This document shows positions 1 to 12,640 of a stretch of DNA of 64,000 nucleotides, in pieces. The position numbers were made by a program, and so were the translations under genes. Under the pieces are notes generated by a model that saw only the letters and a list, made by a program, of their open reading frames with translations, was not told the DNA's origin and did not search any database. Within the stretch, counting starts at the first letter, position 1. Each line of letters begins with the position of its first letter. The stretch is from assembly GCF_027943255.1 (NCBI RefSeq), contig NC_072894.1, positions 55,183,601-55,247,600 on the forward strand, read 5' to 3'. The stretch comes from Anastrepha obliqua (taxonomy: Eukaryota > Arthropoda > Insecta > Diptera > Tephritidae).

Positions 1-1677
1 TAGGCCTCCAGCGTCCATTGAGTTACCAGTGCTATATATTTGGAGTCGAATTATTATAATATCATAGAAGGGAAATTCAACTATTTTTGTGCGTTATTTT
101 CGTACGTTTTTATAACAGCAAGAAGAACAAAGTTAAAAGTAACCAATTTCTTTTTCTATCAGCTGCATATATGTATATATATTTTCTCTTAATGTTACTA
201 TCAAGGAGTGAGTAAAAGTATTTAGAACCACTTTCTGTAAATTTGGTTTTTTGAAACTTGAAGGGCTTTTAAAAATTTAATGCGAACATGTTTTTGTATT
301 TATAATTTCAGCCGAATAATGAGGAAATGAAAAACTGAATATGCACCATTACTAACATATGTAAAATCTATACTTTCACGCCCACATACAATAAATAACT
401 TTTACTATCGCAATCGCGGATGAGCGTTTTTTTTTTTGGATACATACATATGCGCGTAAAAAACCAAAGCTAATGTGCCATTTTGTACGTATCTATGTAT
501 GTATGTCAAATAGAACAAATAGTACAATTAACTTTTAACTGTTTATCTGTGTCAAAATTTATATCCAATGCATACCTTTATAGGAAACTCAGTATATAAG
601 TTATAGGGTATAACATATATACATATGTATACACTTAAATAAATATTTAGTAGGCATCCACGGTGGGGAGAATACAGGAGCTGGCGACATTTGCGAACCG
701 CTATCGCGGTCTCAGTGAAACTGATTTGCTAACGTAATAATTGAGTTTTGGTTTTAATTTTATTGTTGTATTATTTTTTATTTTTATTATTATTAATGAG
801 CGAATTTATTCCACTACGCGGTTCTCTTTATTGTTTGTTCAATTGTTACATCAAAGCTAGAACTGTTCTCACGGATGGCGTAATTATTCTTGGGAGCCAT
901 CTATACTTTTGTGCTTCCGTACAAGTATCTGCTCAAAAATTAACAGTAAGCATCCCTCTTGATTGATTGCGCGCTCTATCGTTCCTGAGAAAGGAACTGG
1001 TATGTATCAAAGCGTATGGGTGTCTGCGATTTGTCTTTATAAATACGAAACTTCACGTAGCCCCACAAAAGATAGTCGAGTTACAGGAAATTACACGCAT
1101 ACCTACATGGAATACGAACTTTCTTAGAGTCGAAAAGTATAGTATTTATTTTAGATTTTTAACTACTTCTCTGCCAGATAAAGCACCTCCTTCTTGGAGG
1201 CGTTAAGGTTTTTAGCACATTTTGTTTTGCCACTTTCTAGCTTCATATTATATTAATAATAACACGGGAAACAGTGTTCCGGTTAACACTTTGATCTTCT
1301 AGCGATTGTTACAAACCCCATGTTATACAATCCGTGGTAATCCATATATAAGTACATACACCAAACTCTTTTTTCACACGGAAGATTCGTCACTGAGAAA
1401 AGTGTAAAAAAAAATCTTGTAAAAAATTCATGCCACAAAAGTCTAGTTCACAAGTGTCAAATATAGTTGATGTACGACGCCATTTGCAAAGATTATATAA
1501 ATCTTGGGTGATAAATTTTGCCCCACGTTGCACTTAACACTACTGGAAAATGTAAAAATACCATCATTGTTCAAAAATTATGCTCCTAAAATATAAAATA
1601 GTATCGGCCAAAACATGAAATTTCTGCAATTTCGCTTCGTGTTTTCACACCAACGATAACGAACTGTTAGCAACATA
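1..1677. other. Left arm, outer block, no gene seen
   Basis: AT-rich sequence paired with 58,635-61,098 of the right arm. The short open frames at 748-966 and 967-1,206 have no recognisable domain. The right arm carries an extra LINE remnant (58,974-59,803) opposite about position 1,345. Nothing else is supported here. Confidence 0.7.
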
Positions 1678-2164
1678 AAGAGTTTCCCAATAACAGGTGT
1701 TACTTTGAATAGCCCGCTATTTCGGTGGATGTCACTTATGAAGCTGTCATTTCTTGATATTTGACAAGTAGAAACAACCCATTGAAATTATTAAAATTCA
1801 CTATGCAAATTAAGAAAATTTGGCATAGACGGTTCGTAAAATTCGAACATTTTTGGGTCATCGTGAAGCACCTTGTCGGACCGCAATACAGAAATTGGTG
1901 AAAAAATTCGAGCTGTCGGGACAAGTTAGTGAGGTGAAGAATAACACCTGTGTACTTGAGCGATGAAGTACAACCGAAAATATTGCAGTTGTAGCTGAAA
2001 GTGTTGAAGAAAATCCAGGTTTGTCCATTCCTCGTCGTTCATTAGAATTAGGCATTCCACAAACGTCATTACAGCGTATTTTGCATAAAGATTTGGGTCT
2101 TAAGGCTTATAAAGTCCAGTTAACACACGAACTCAAACATAACATCTCTTATTGGAAAACCCTT
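1678..2164 (+). mobile_element. Tc1/mariner remnant, internally deleted (left-arm copy)
   Basis: Flanked by TA on both sides. The termini AAGAGTTTCCCAATAACAGG and (reverse complement) AAGGGTTTTCCAATAAGAGG are imperfect inverted repeats. Between them is the N-terminal part of a transposase on the plus strand, seen as the helix-turn-helix-like stretch LGIPQTSLQRILHKDLG around 2,046-2,096. Compared with the right-arm copy (57,684-58,634) about 460 bp of catalytic domain is missing and the reading frame runs straight into the 3' terminus. Both copies sit at the same mirrored position, so the element was inserted before the inverted duplication and the left copy lost its interior later. Confidence 0.85.
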
Positions 2165-3259
2165 TATAATGCTTTCGCTTCTAAGAAAAAAATCGGAAGT
2201 TAAATCTAAAAAATTTTACAATATCGTGGCATTAGGTTGAAATTAATGGATTTATTTAAAAAAACCCACGCTTATGATTTCTGAAACACTAAGTGTAGAA
2301 ACTCTTAGACTCGTTTACTCGTTTTTAAACATAAAGATACTCCTTGGCTTTCAAACACTTCCTCTCAATAATACCTTGAGCGAGCCTAGACGACAATGTT
2401 ATACTAAATTTGAAAAAAATGCATATATTTTAAAGAGATGACTTCGAAGGAGATTTTGAGCAAGTCCAAATGGAATAAAATCTTTGGTAAAAAATAATAA
2501 TAATAAAATAATTTGCAATATGAAGTCCGATGAAAAGCGAAAAACAAATCTCAAATCTATCGAATTGTGCCAAAAAGATGCATGCAATTAAAGTAGCCTG
2601 AAGCCCGATATCTTTAAACAAAAGAATTTTCGAAAAATTTGCTGAAAACAAGCGACGAGTCGGAATGAAATTCTTTTCATATCTTTGTTTAATCCCTTCT
2701 GATTTTGATTTAGTTTTTTTTTTCATTAAAAAAAAACATTTAATTTTTTGCTTATTATTAATTCTTTCTAGAACAGTAAGAGAATTTTATACTATCTTCG
2801 AACGTTTTTAACCGGTACCATACCGATACTAGTACTATGAAGTATTTCATGCGTCCTAACCACTAAGCTCGACACCCGTTATTGTTCAAATACGGTCCAT
2901 AAAAATTTGCACTAACTGAGTAACCCGATACTAACATTAATAAATTAGCCAAGTTCGCCCTATATTCCGCCTCTCGCCATATTTGTGACATGTTCTCTCA
3001 AGAGCCGGAACATCTTAAGAAAATGACATTATTATTTAAAATTTTATAGCATTACCTGCATTAGTCGCTACTATAGGCCATTTTATTATACATATTATAT
3101 AATAAATAATTATTAATATACAAAGAATTAAATATGTCACATTTTGCAATGCCTACACACATACACGTTACAAGCCACCACAGTTATTTTCTCTTAAAAT
3201 TATTTTCTCAATAATAAAAAAAACGCTACTAAATTACCAATATTCTCTTTTTTCACTTG

Positions 3260-3463
3260 CTAATCTAAATCTTTTTCAGTATCAGCTATTCTCCGGTCGT
3301 ACTTAAGCAAAAACATTTTACACGACATAACTATCAAACTCATTTTTAGCTCATCTTGCATATGTTTAGCAGAAATAAATTCTCTACTGCACCAAATAAC
3401 AGCGGGAACTAAGAGGGGCTTGTGAAAGAAATCGACAAGTTTCAATTTTCGCTTTAAGAACAA
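3260..3463 (-). CDS. Small ORF kept open in both arms (left copy), unknown
   Basis: A 67-codon frame ending in TEKDLD and a stop, matched by the right-arm frame at 55,642-55,884. About 240 aligned bases show five substitutions, and those in the frame all change the amino acid (F/L, P/Q, S/I, Y/F). The frame has therefore stayed open without visible selection on the protein. In the right arm the homologous segment is preceded by an intron-acceptor-like TTTTTCATAG; here it reads TTTTTCCTTG and lacks the AG. It could be the last exon of a decayed gene or a chance frame in young duplicated DNA. No domain is recognised. Confidence 0.25.
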   Translation of the reverse strand: MFLKRKLKLVDFFHKPLLVPAVIWCSREFISAKHMQDELKMSLIVMSCKMFLLKYDRRIADTEKDLD

Positions 3464-4195
3464 ATAAACACATTCATATAAATATCAAGGAAAAACCAAC
3501 AAACAAAAAATTAGATTTATTTTCAGTCAGGTAGTATATTCGTACCTATCAAACTTAACTTAAATGTTATCTATATACTAGCATATTTAGTTAAAATACC
3601 TACCTTACTCACGTACAAACTTACATACATACATATATCAAAATGAGGTTGACGTTGTGTTAAACACAAAGTAAGCAAATAAAAGTTTACATATTTCCGA
3701 AATTTAAGGTGAAATACAAATACCCTGTATGCAAATGCAATCATTTTAAAAACTGAAATTAGAAATTAATACCCACATTTAATGTACTAGAAAAAAGGGA
3801 ATCTAATTCAATTTAAATCTTTGTATTTACTTATACATACTAACATTTACACGCATTACAAACTACAAACCATTAGCAAATTTTCAGCAAAATATATTAA
3901 TGTATTTACATATTTAATATGTTGATGTTCACAAAGGAATCTCGATGTTTTATTAAACAAGTATTGTAGGTGAATTGGGGCAAAAAGCCCAAAAGTATAC
4001 ATGCATTCATACACACATATAATACATCCAAATACATCCAGTAGGTGAATTAGTAGGTGTACGTAGTGTTTAGCTCAGTACAAAATAGTGAAAGTGACTA
4101 AAGTAAAGCCAATTATTAATATATTTTTTGTAACTTTCAAAAAGTTTAGTAGACTTGTCGTGGTAGCTTCGTTCTGTCAATATTACATGCATAAA

Positions 4196-4408
4196 TCAAT
4201 ACCCAGAATTGTCGATTCGCCCATAAATATCTTTGTGTGACTTTTCTACCAAAAATATACCTATGCGGTTTCCCCTTAATTTACTGATTGAATTGGTTTT
4301 TCTATTAATCTTTTTTGCGAATTTTCGAAGAGAAATCACTCGGGAGAGAATCTTTTCTGTTTCAGACGCTCTCGGTTGCCGCCGAAAACAATGGAGTCTC
4401 TGAGGCAA
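4196..4408 (-). CDS. Small basic ORF kept open in both arms (left copy), unknown
   Basis: A 70-codon frame rich in Arg and Lys (includes SLRKFAKKINRKTNSISKLR). The right-arm equivalent is 54,738-54,950 and keeps the same length and stop, with a few replacements near each end. No signal peptide or known domain is visible. Preservation in both arms is weak support only, because the arms differ by just a few percent. Confidence 0.25.
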   Translation of the reverse strand: MPQRLHCFRRQPRASETEKILSRVISLRKFAKKINRKTNSISKLRGNRIGIFLVEKSHKDIYGRIDNSGY

Positions 4409-5257
4409 AAGTAGAGGAAATTTGCCAAATCACAGGGCAGCTTGAACTCTAATGATGGTCGTGACATCCCCCTTATTCAGAGGGTAAACAGCTCGAGTTC
4501 ACTTTCGATTTGCACTTAATTGTGAATTGGCGTAGTATTTTATTACTTGAATTTAAACAAATTAAGTTCCAAGCAAATCGAGAAAGTCAAGAAATGGACT
4601 GCTCATTTTAATTTTGGATTGCCCATCTCTCTCAACCTCTTTTCACTGCACTAGCATTACTATGTTCCCTACATGTACATATATAAAGAACCTTATAAAT
4701 TGAGAGACTACTACTGATACTGGACAGACATAGATTGCACCTTATTTAGGCTTTTATTTTTCAAATATTTTTCTATTGGTTCTTCTAAAACCACCAGAAT
4801 GTTTAAATTTTCAAGTCTTTTTTTCTTCACAGTTTTCTATTTATAGTACCTTATAACATATATTTTTTATATATTTGACCATAAATCAATGAAACAGTAC
4901 TAATTTTTCTGGAACTAAAAATGTGTTTTAGAAAATACACAAAAAAACCGAAAGAACACAGAAATAGCCCGTAAAAACTTAAATGTAGAATTTATTGAAA
5001 TAAATATTTTGTTCCCCACACCTAATCTATATTCGCTTGGTAGCCAAAGCATTTATTAGTTTCTCCAGTAACACTATGCGATAGCTTAGCCAACTGTGTG
5101 GTCAAGAAATATTCGTGAACTAACCTTTTTTTACATACATACCTCCTGCAACTCTCTTATTTACATAGTATCACTTCTTCCTTGTTCGAAGCACACATAC
5201 CGTTTTGTCATGATCAACGACCTAGGCAGAGTTGAGTAGTACAAAAAAACTTAAAAT

Positions 5258-5700
5258 AACATAATACAACGTTGCATAACATTACTATACTTAGCACAAC
5301 ATACCAAACTTAAGCAGTTAAGCGAGTAATTTATTTTCAACAATGTCTTATGCATATGCAGGTCAAGCAAGAAATTAATAGATATAAGAAAATCAAAAGA
5401 TAGCAAAGTGTTGCTAAGCCAACATTTTTGAATGGCTAAATTCCAAATTTAATACAATTAGTATGGCACGCATACATCTTTAAAGGCTAAAAACTTGTTG
5501 CTCAAGGCCAAGCTTGGGAATTCCAACTACTCATTAAAATGGACGAAATTACACGTTTACATGATATTGCTTTAAGGTTTTACTAAAATTTCACGTTTGA
5601 CATAACAAGCATAACAGCACACAACACAACATAGCACGGCATAACATAACATAACATAAAAGAATGCAGCATATTATAACACATAGCATAGCATAACAAA
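5258..5700. repeat. Degenerate TAACA-type pentanucleotide tracts
   Basis: Runs such as CATAACATAACATAACATAA near 5,640-5,660, with scattered variants (CATAGCATAGCATAAC) and an earlier diffuse patch near 5,258-5,320. The mirrored tract in the right arm lies about 53,170-53,300 and has a different register and length, as expected for slippage after duplication. Confidence 0.6.
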
Positions 5701-6058
5701 CATCGCGTAGAAAGGCGTAAAATAGGTCAGCTCATATGAATTTACTGTAATCTTAATAGGTCTCACTATACAACATGTGTATTATTATATCTGAGAGATC
5801 ATAAAGTTATCTTATGGTTCCATGTTAACCCAGTCCCATAGGGATAACTGTCGAAATTCTTTTGAAAGTCTAGATCCTCTCGTATCTGCCTGCCAGTCTC
5901 CCTTAAGCCCTTAAAAATGATGTTTCCTAGGCCTTTCATTACAACTTAGAGGTGAAAAAAATTTTATTATACTGCTGTTAGGGCCTCAAGTACTTTTGCA
6001 TCTGATTCACATCTACTCAATGAAGTGCAAAGTTTTATTTCAGACACATATGCATTAG

Positions 6059-6190
6059 GGCGGGTCAATTTGTTCTTAAGAAATATAAGCGGCTTTGTTT
6101 CGGCGATTGAAGTATTTTACTGGGAATACTGAACAAAAACGTACCTGGAAGCATAGCTCTAAAATGTATTTCGACACTTCTTAATTCTGA
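6059..6190 (+). mobile_element. Solo terminus related to the foldback-like element
   Basis: Starts AGGGCGGGTCAATTT and later reads GCATAGCTCTAAAATG. This resembles the first 130 bases of the 14,006-16,612 element (AGGGCGGGTCGATTT, then CCATACCTCTAAAACG). It is also present at the mirrored place in the right arm (about 52,690-52,825), so it predates the duplication. It is probably an old relic of the same transposon superfamily, and no partner terminus is seen nearby. Confidence 0.4.
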
Positions 6191-6211
6191 GTTATTAATC
6201 CTTAATAATTA

Positions 6212-8232
6212 CACTGTGTGACAAAACAAAAAAATTACATATACTTTTATGGAGACCTAGCACAACTTATGGCTATAGAAAAACTAAACAAAATGGTATA
6301 GGAGAAATTTCCAATACACCCCCAAAATCTCATTTTATGGCCATAAAACCGTTTTTCAGTAGGTTGATGTGAAGAATCACTCCAGCTTCGCCAATTTCCA
6401 TCCGATTTCGAATCTGTTTTTTTAGTTCGAAAGAACAAAAACAAGCCTTTTTGACAGTGTGTTGACAATTTTTCTGAAATGACAACTGACGAGACTGTAG
6501 ACGGAAGTATTAGGCATTTTTTTATTTTTTCTCTATTTGTTCAACTTTGACATAATTTTTACGATATTATCCGTTATTGAGGATTTTTTTTTAGTACATT
6601 ACTTTTATAGTAAATTTAATTTTGCGTCGAATGAGTTATATTTGACTGTAATTGAATTAAAATTAAAAGAGTTGAGAGTTGAGAGAGAGTTGTGTGAGTT
6701 TTAAGATTTTATTTTTGTTTTTTACTAATTTGGTATGTAGGCATCGAAGCATGAAAATGATAACAAGTGTCATTATAAACACATAATATTTATTAGAGTA
6801 TTGTGCAGTGCAGCATTGTACGGTATGGTACGGTGCGGTACGGTGGAGTACACAACGGAACTGGTTCCAAACTTAAAAATGCATTGGGAACGGCCCTTTG
6901 GAGTTTAGTATGGTACGGTACATTTGTCATTCTCTTCATCAGTTTTGAATACTTCTCTGTAAGAAATTCGATCATCATCATTCATCTGAAGTCGTCATCA
7001 ACTAAATTCCATTGTTTAAATCGAGAAGCGAGCGTTTCAGATTGTCTTCCCGATAGAAGTAAATCACGAGAAAGATCCTGAAAATCTGAATTTGATACAA
7101 TGTGTCGTTCTGAAGACTTAGAACCAGACGGAAAGTACTCTTCATCATCAGGTTTATTGTTATCAGTTTGATCATCATCAGCAATGAATTGAACTTCCTA
7201 CAGTTCCTGCAGTTGAGTCAATCATATCGTCCAAGACTACGGGGTTCTTAACAGTTGCGACATCAGCATACTTTATGTGCTTTCGAGCTTTATAATGATG
7301 ACCGTTTACGTCCGTTTTATAAAAATAACAATCATCTGGTTTATGATAAGACTGATGATGCCACATCATCGGAGAATATTGAGAAATTCGACTTTTCTGG
7401 CAACGTTTTGATTTATATCTCTTGAATTTCTATGAAACAAACAATACAACTTTGACGTTTTAATAAAGTTAAATTATAACAACAAACTTATTTTGTTAAT
7501 CAATGTACAGTGTGAACTTTGGTACACTTGGGAGCTTTTCCATATTTCCATTGAAAAAAAAATGTGCTATAATATGTCAGATATTTTCGTAAGTTCTAAC
7601 CAGTTCTGTTGTATGCAGTACAGTGTACTCTTATGTATACATATATACTCCAATAAATATTACGTATCTATAATAACGCATCAAAACACGTCCTTATTCC
7701 CATTTAGCGTAAGTTATACCTACATACCAAATTAGAAAAAAAAATAAAATCTTAAAACTCACACAACTCTCTCTCAACTCTCAACTCTTTTAATTTTAAT
7801 TCAATTACAGTCAAATATAACTCATTCGACGCAAAATTAAATTTACTATAACAGTAGTGTACTAAAAAAAATCCTCAATAACGGATAATATCGTAAAAAT
7901 TATGTCAAAGTTGAAAAAATAGAGAAAAAATAAAAAAATTCCAAATACTTCCGTCTACAGTCTCGTCAGTTGTCATTTCAGAAAAATTGTCAACACACTG
8001 TCAAAAAGGCTTGTTTTTGTTCTTACGAACAAAAAAAACAAATTCGAAATCGGATAGAAATTGGCGAAGTTAGGAGTGATTCTTCACATCAACCTACTGA
8101 AAAACGGTTTTATGGCCATAAAATGAGATTTTGGGGATGTATTGGAAATTTCTCCTATACCATTTTTCTTAGTTTTACTATACCTACAAATTGTACTAGG
8201 TCTCCATAAAAGTATAAAATCATCGTACAGTG
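6212..8232. mobile_element. Long-TIR DNA transposon with CACTG ends and TTA duplication
   Basis: Inverted repeats of about 510 bp (6,212-6,742 against 7,718-8,232) flank about 1 kb of internal DNA. The ends are CACTGTGTGAC and CGTACAGTG. The three bases TTA occur at 6,209-6,211 and again at 8,233-8,235. The right arm has the uninterrupted site with a single TAA (complement of TTA) at 52,671-52,673, which fixes the boundaries and shows insertion after the palindrome formed. A 3-bp duplication with CACTG ends points towards PIF/Harbinger- or CACTA-like mechanisms, but no transposase is recognised. The interior contains a short GGTAC-type pentamer array near 6,815-6,855 and only short open frames. 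It is probably non-autonomous. Confidence 0.85.
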
Positions 8233-9136
8233 TTATTTTTATTTTGTTGCAGTTTTTTTGGGAGAAAATCTACGTTTATGGTTTTTGGGTACAAGAAATT
8301 CAGTTTTTATGTCTATTTTGATTTCCGGTAGGGAGCGTAACATTGCAAAGTTTAGTTACTTTTACTACTTTTAATGGAAAACATCGATTTTCCCTACACT
8401 CAAATATAAAAAAAAAAACAAATTATTTATTGCAATTATTTTATTCCAAATATAAAAAATACATAAAACCTAAAAGTATTTGATGATAAAAAAGCAATAA
8501 AATTTTCCAAAAAAATTGGTTCATTATATTTTTAACTGTGTGACACAAACATCTTTTAAATCTCAGGTCTTGTCAAATAGAAAAGCTGCATGCTCCGAAT
8601 TTGAATTAGCCCTCAAAATCTCGATTCAGTGCAGAAAATCCAATTTTTCATAAATTCAAGAATACATTTGTCAGTAACTTTGTATTTATTTACTCGGTAA
8701 AAAAGTTTTATACATGCCACTCATTTATAATTTGTGAATATTTTTTCACTTAAAATACTTCTTTTCGACAAGCGTTAGCAAGTGGCGAATAGATGACGCA
8801 ACTGGTATAAATTAACATATATTGGCAACGCAGGAATTACATGTGTTTGTAAGATGTGAGTTATACCAGTCTAATGAGGTACATTACTCACTAGCAGCGA
8901 ATCTTACTCGATAACTTTGTTGTTGCTTTCGCAAGCAAATTTTTCGTTAAGTTAATCGAGCATGGAGTGTGCGGAAATGGCGAATAGAAGAGGCCTTATT
9001 TTAAATTACTGGTTTGTATACCAGTGTGTATAAATTATTATATGCGAAAAAACTACTTTCAATTTTATTTCCAGCGAGTTAAATCCTCAGAGGGTATTTT
9101 ACTATTTTATTTTGTCATAAAATATGTTTCATTTAC
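8233..9136. other. Left-arm sequence, no gene seen
   Basis: Mirrors about 51,770-52,670. No coding frame with recognisable content, only A/T-rich intergenic-like sequence. Confidence 0.6.
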
Positions 9137-9775
9137 TGTCAGCGTCAAAATAAAGTGTACAACAGATATTGTTAAGTTTTGACTATTTGTTTATTTATTT
9201 TATAATTTCAATTATTTGTTTATAAAAATATGGTTCGTACTAAAATAAAACCCATATACATACCTGTAAGGTTTCGAACTTAACATAAAATTTATAAAAA
9301 TTCTGCAAATGTTCAGCAAAATTTCACAATTTTTACTAGAAATTTATAGAAAAATTTCAGGTACGCAGTTTTGTAGATTATTGAATTTTGGTATACTATA
9401 TATACTATTGCGTTGATTTTTTGACAATTTTTTCTGCTGACGGTATAGGATGTTTTTTCTATATAAGAAAATTGTGTCGAATAGAGAAAATGCGCAAGAC
9501 TACTTCCTAAAAATATTGTCAAAAATCAATGTAATTTTGAATGTACTTAAAACTTGCACTTCATTATACCAAAATTGAATGATCTATAAAACTAAATAGA
9601 TAACCGAAATTTTTCTTAAAATTCGAAGTAAAAAGTCTAAAAATCTGATGAAAATTTGCCGAATTTTTACAAGTTTTATAAGAAGTTCGAAACTTTAGCT
9701 TATATGGCTTTTGTTGTAGTTGAACAATACTTAAAAAAAATAATAGAAAAATTTATTTAGGTTGAACAACCAAAT
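9137..9775. mobile_element. Tc1-like non-autonomous element, one end lost (left copy)
   Basis: Begins with GTCAGCGTCAAAATAAAG near 9,139, the terminal repeat that the right-arm copy (51,086-51,770) carries at both ends. Here the second terminus and about 190 bp of adjacent arm DNA are missing, so the left arm has a deletion ending near 9,765. The interior (9,300-9,560) has partly palindromic sequence and a short frame without known domains. Confidence 0.6.
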
Positions 9776-11853
9776 AAGGAGGCTTAAAACTCAATTTAGA
9801 GCTATGACTTCTTGGACTTTTCCATTCAAAATTGCCCGTAGAATATTGCAGTGGCCGCAACAAAGTAGAGAAAACATTTGACCAGCTCTAATGCGCATAA
9901 ACTTATTTATTAAGCATATTTACATGTCTATCCCTTCACTGATTATATAAAGCAAAAAACATAGTCATTGGATTGTTAACAGTAAAAATAAATGTATGTG
10001 TAGGTGTATACAAACATTTATTTAAGAACTCAAGTAGTATCAAAAAGAAGGAAATTCAAACTATAGTTGAAAAATTGTTTGTTACAAGAAATACGTTGTT
10101 GAACGGAAGTTCAAGGCATCATCAACAGTATCAGCGCCAAAAACACCACAACTACTACTACTGAGCTAAAAGCGTTAATTCCTGAAGGCAGGGCAGGTCT
10201 CACCCATATATGTAGTTAGTTAATATTATATATATAATATACATACATATATGTGTAGGTAAATATTTCCTAGTTTTATGTATGACTGTATGACATGTGC
10301 CGTTTCTGGTATTTACAAAAAAAAAAACTCAAAAAATATGATAATAGTAAAAAAACTAATTAAATGTACTTACTTAAAAACTAAGAAGATTAAACCCCCT
10401 CCCCTCCTCCACAAAAAAAAACACAAAATTACTTTATGCATCCGAAACTTTCAAGTTGAACATTACAAACACACAAAACTAAAAAATGTTGTAAAATTTA
10501 ACATAATATTTTAAAAAGCACCAAACAGAAAGGTTTGATTAATAATGTTGAAATAGAGAAATTTTATTGCTGTTAAAGATTGCAAAGATAAAGTAAAAAC
10601 AAATAAAAAGTTGTAAAGATTATTAAGAATGCATTGTGGGCACCTCAAAGTGCGATCGAACCATAAAATTATAATATATGTACTATTTTAACAAATATTA
10701 TATGAAATGTATTCACTTACATATACTCTGTCTATTTAACAGCACTAATAAATGCCCAAAAAAGTAACAATAAAAACCATCGTTAGCTATAAAATTTATA
10801 TGTGGCAACTGTCAACTTAACCTAACAAAGCAAAAGCGAAATTTCACCAAAACAATACTATTTCTGGATAAAAAATTTGACTAAAAATATATATACTTAT
10901 AATTACGTCAAGGTACATTTATAAAGTCAAGAAGTTACGTCAATATATGTATATCTATTTGTACATTTTGTGTATCTAAGAAACAATCAGTAATTTGCAT
11001 GTAGAAGAAATCGAGAAGCCGTGTGGGTGCGTGCCTATCATTAGTTTAATGCGGAAATAACTGGCTGGTGTAAGTTTTAATCAAATCGTATTAAGATTCT
11101 GGAATATTATTTAAATATTAAATTTGAAATTCAAAAGCATCTGCCTACTTGTGAGGGTATTTGTAGCTGTGGGAAGTTTCTGTATTAAACTGACGATATT
11201 CACACTTGATAAATTTTGATATATACATATATACTTGCATACATTAATACTTTTATACTTCGTAACATAGAAAGAGATTCTTACAAATCCATTTATACTC
11301 TAGTATATTCTTTTACAGGGTTACCCCATTTTTGTGTATGCAATCAAATCTCATGGGTGGGCTTACAGCTAAATACTAAATGTAAGTTCATACCACCGAT
11401 CATAACAATACTCTAGGAAAATCAGATAATCAAAAAAAGAATATATATATATATATGGATATACATTTCTACATACATATATGCTTACACACACATGTAC
11501 ATTTTTTAGGACTTATTTATATCTAGACCTTCCGAGAAATTCTTTAATGGCCGTTTGGATGCATTTGATTAAGTTTTTACTTTAAGTCCAGCGTTTCTTT
11601 TTTTCGAACTTTATAAGAAAACTTACGAACACTTATACCTGTAAGAAAAATGAAGTGCACAATTTTTAGTTCATGACGTTTGTGTATGAAATAAAATATA
11701 TGTTACATACTTACCATAACACCCCTGGCAACACAGGTTGGGCATATCAAAATATTCCATTACTTTTTGTCATAGTTCAGCCCATATATCACTTCAAACG
11801 CCTATGGTCTCGCTCTTCAGCTCTGTAATCATTTCAGGCTTATTGGTACAGAC
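9776..11853. other. Left-arm sequence, includes empty piggyBac site
   Basis: Mirrors about 46,953-50,895. TTAA at 11,118-11,121 is the uninterrupted target that carries a piggyBac element in the right arm (47,700-49,516). Near 11,730-11,850 lies the end of a mariner transposase remnant on the minus strand (best read in the right arm at 46,953-47,090). The remainder has TATA-rich simple sequence (10,225-10,250; 11,440-11,470) and no gene. Confidence 0.65.
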
Positions 11854-12399
11854 CAGGTACAGCCAACCTGTGGCTCGTGAGCCACATGCGACTCTTAGAA
11901 GGATTATCTGTGGCTCTCGATAAATGCACCCGAGTTCCCTTTTCATTTTCAAGGTGAGTTTTCCATTTCTAATATGATTATGGCCTAAAAAGCATCTGGA
12001 GAATTAGAATTAATAGAGATACAACAAGATCAAGCTTTGCAATTAAAATAAATGTAAGTCGACGTCGATTACTGAATTTTGGAAATTTGTACCAGAACCG
12101 AAGTATCCTGAATTATAAAAGGCTGTTGGTCGCATTGGTCGAATAAAAACTGATCGATATTAACTAGCCAGCATCTCAAAGAATTACTAAGAAATGCTGT
12201 CATCAATTATTGACCAAATTTTAAGGACGTATTAAGAGAAGTGAAATTAATGTAATTTTAGTTTTTAATATTTAAATTCAGTTCCTGTAAAAAAAGAATT
12301 TTAATACCATTTTTTGCATATCTTTTAAATACGTATTTAAATGCGGTTCGAAAAAAATTTGAGATTTTGAAAAATGGCTCGGACTATCAAGGAGCTTGG
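11854..12399 (+). mobile_element. hAT element remnant with C-terminal transposase fragment (left copy)
   Basis: One end reads CAGGTACAGCCAACCTGTGG and the other, on the opposite strand, CCAAGCTCCTTGATAG. Plus-strand translation between about 12,060 and 12,240 gives TEFWKFVPEPKYPEL and then LTSQHLKELLRNAVINY. These match the conserved C-terminal hAT dimerisation region (WKFVPE...L and LT..HL..LLR). The conserved block that normally lies between them has been deleted, and stops interrupt the frame. The element sits inside a mariner remnant and is shared by both arms, so it predates the duplication. Confidence 0.75.
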
Positions 12400-12424
12400 A
12401 CGCCCTTTGTTTTGAGACCATACT

Positions 12425-12640
12425 CGTACTTTTCACTTTTAGTCGCAGAAAGTGTCAAATCGCAAAATCTCAGCGGCCATTTGACCTTCTTGTGAGATAA
12501 TTCGTACACGGGATTTCGTTCGTAATTGTTTCATGATCCGTGTGCCAAGTGGCACCGTCCTGTTGAATCCACATATTGTCCAAGCCCATCTAATTCAGAC
12601 CATAAAAGATTTGTTATCATGTCATATTAACGTTCGCCGC
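12425..12640 (-). pseudogene. Mariner transposase fragment, catalytic region (left copy)
   Basis: Minus-strand translation gives an NMWIQQDGATCHT-like segment, the surroundings of the second catalytic aspartate of Tc1/mariner transposases. It is followed by degraded text corresponding to the third-aspartate region. The right-arm copy (46,165-46,372) is easier to read. The hAT at 11,854-12,399 splits it from its C-terminal part. Confidence 0.7.

Larger units (their letters stand above)
2165..6058. other. Left-arm sequence shared with the right arm
   Basis: Mirrors about 52,800-57,683. Apart from two small conserved open frames annotated separately (3,260-3,463 and 4,196-4,408) and a degenerate TAACA-like pentanucleotide stretch near 5,620-5,700, I see no gene, RNA or complete transposon. 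The right arm has about 730 extra bases opposite position 2,620, including a small hAT element. Confidence 0.6.

Noticed and set aside
6793..7081. Overlapping ORFs in the GGTAC pentamer array
   Set aside because: Open only because of the short tandem repeat; repetitive peptides on both strands.
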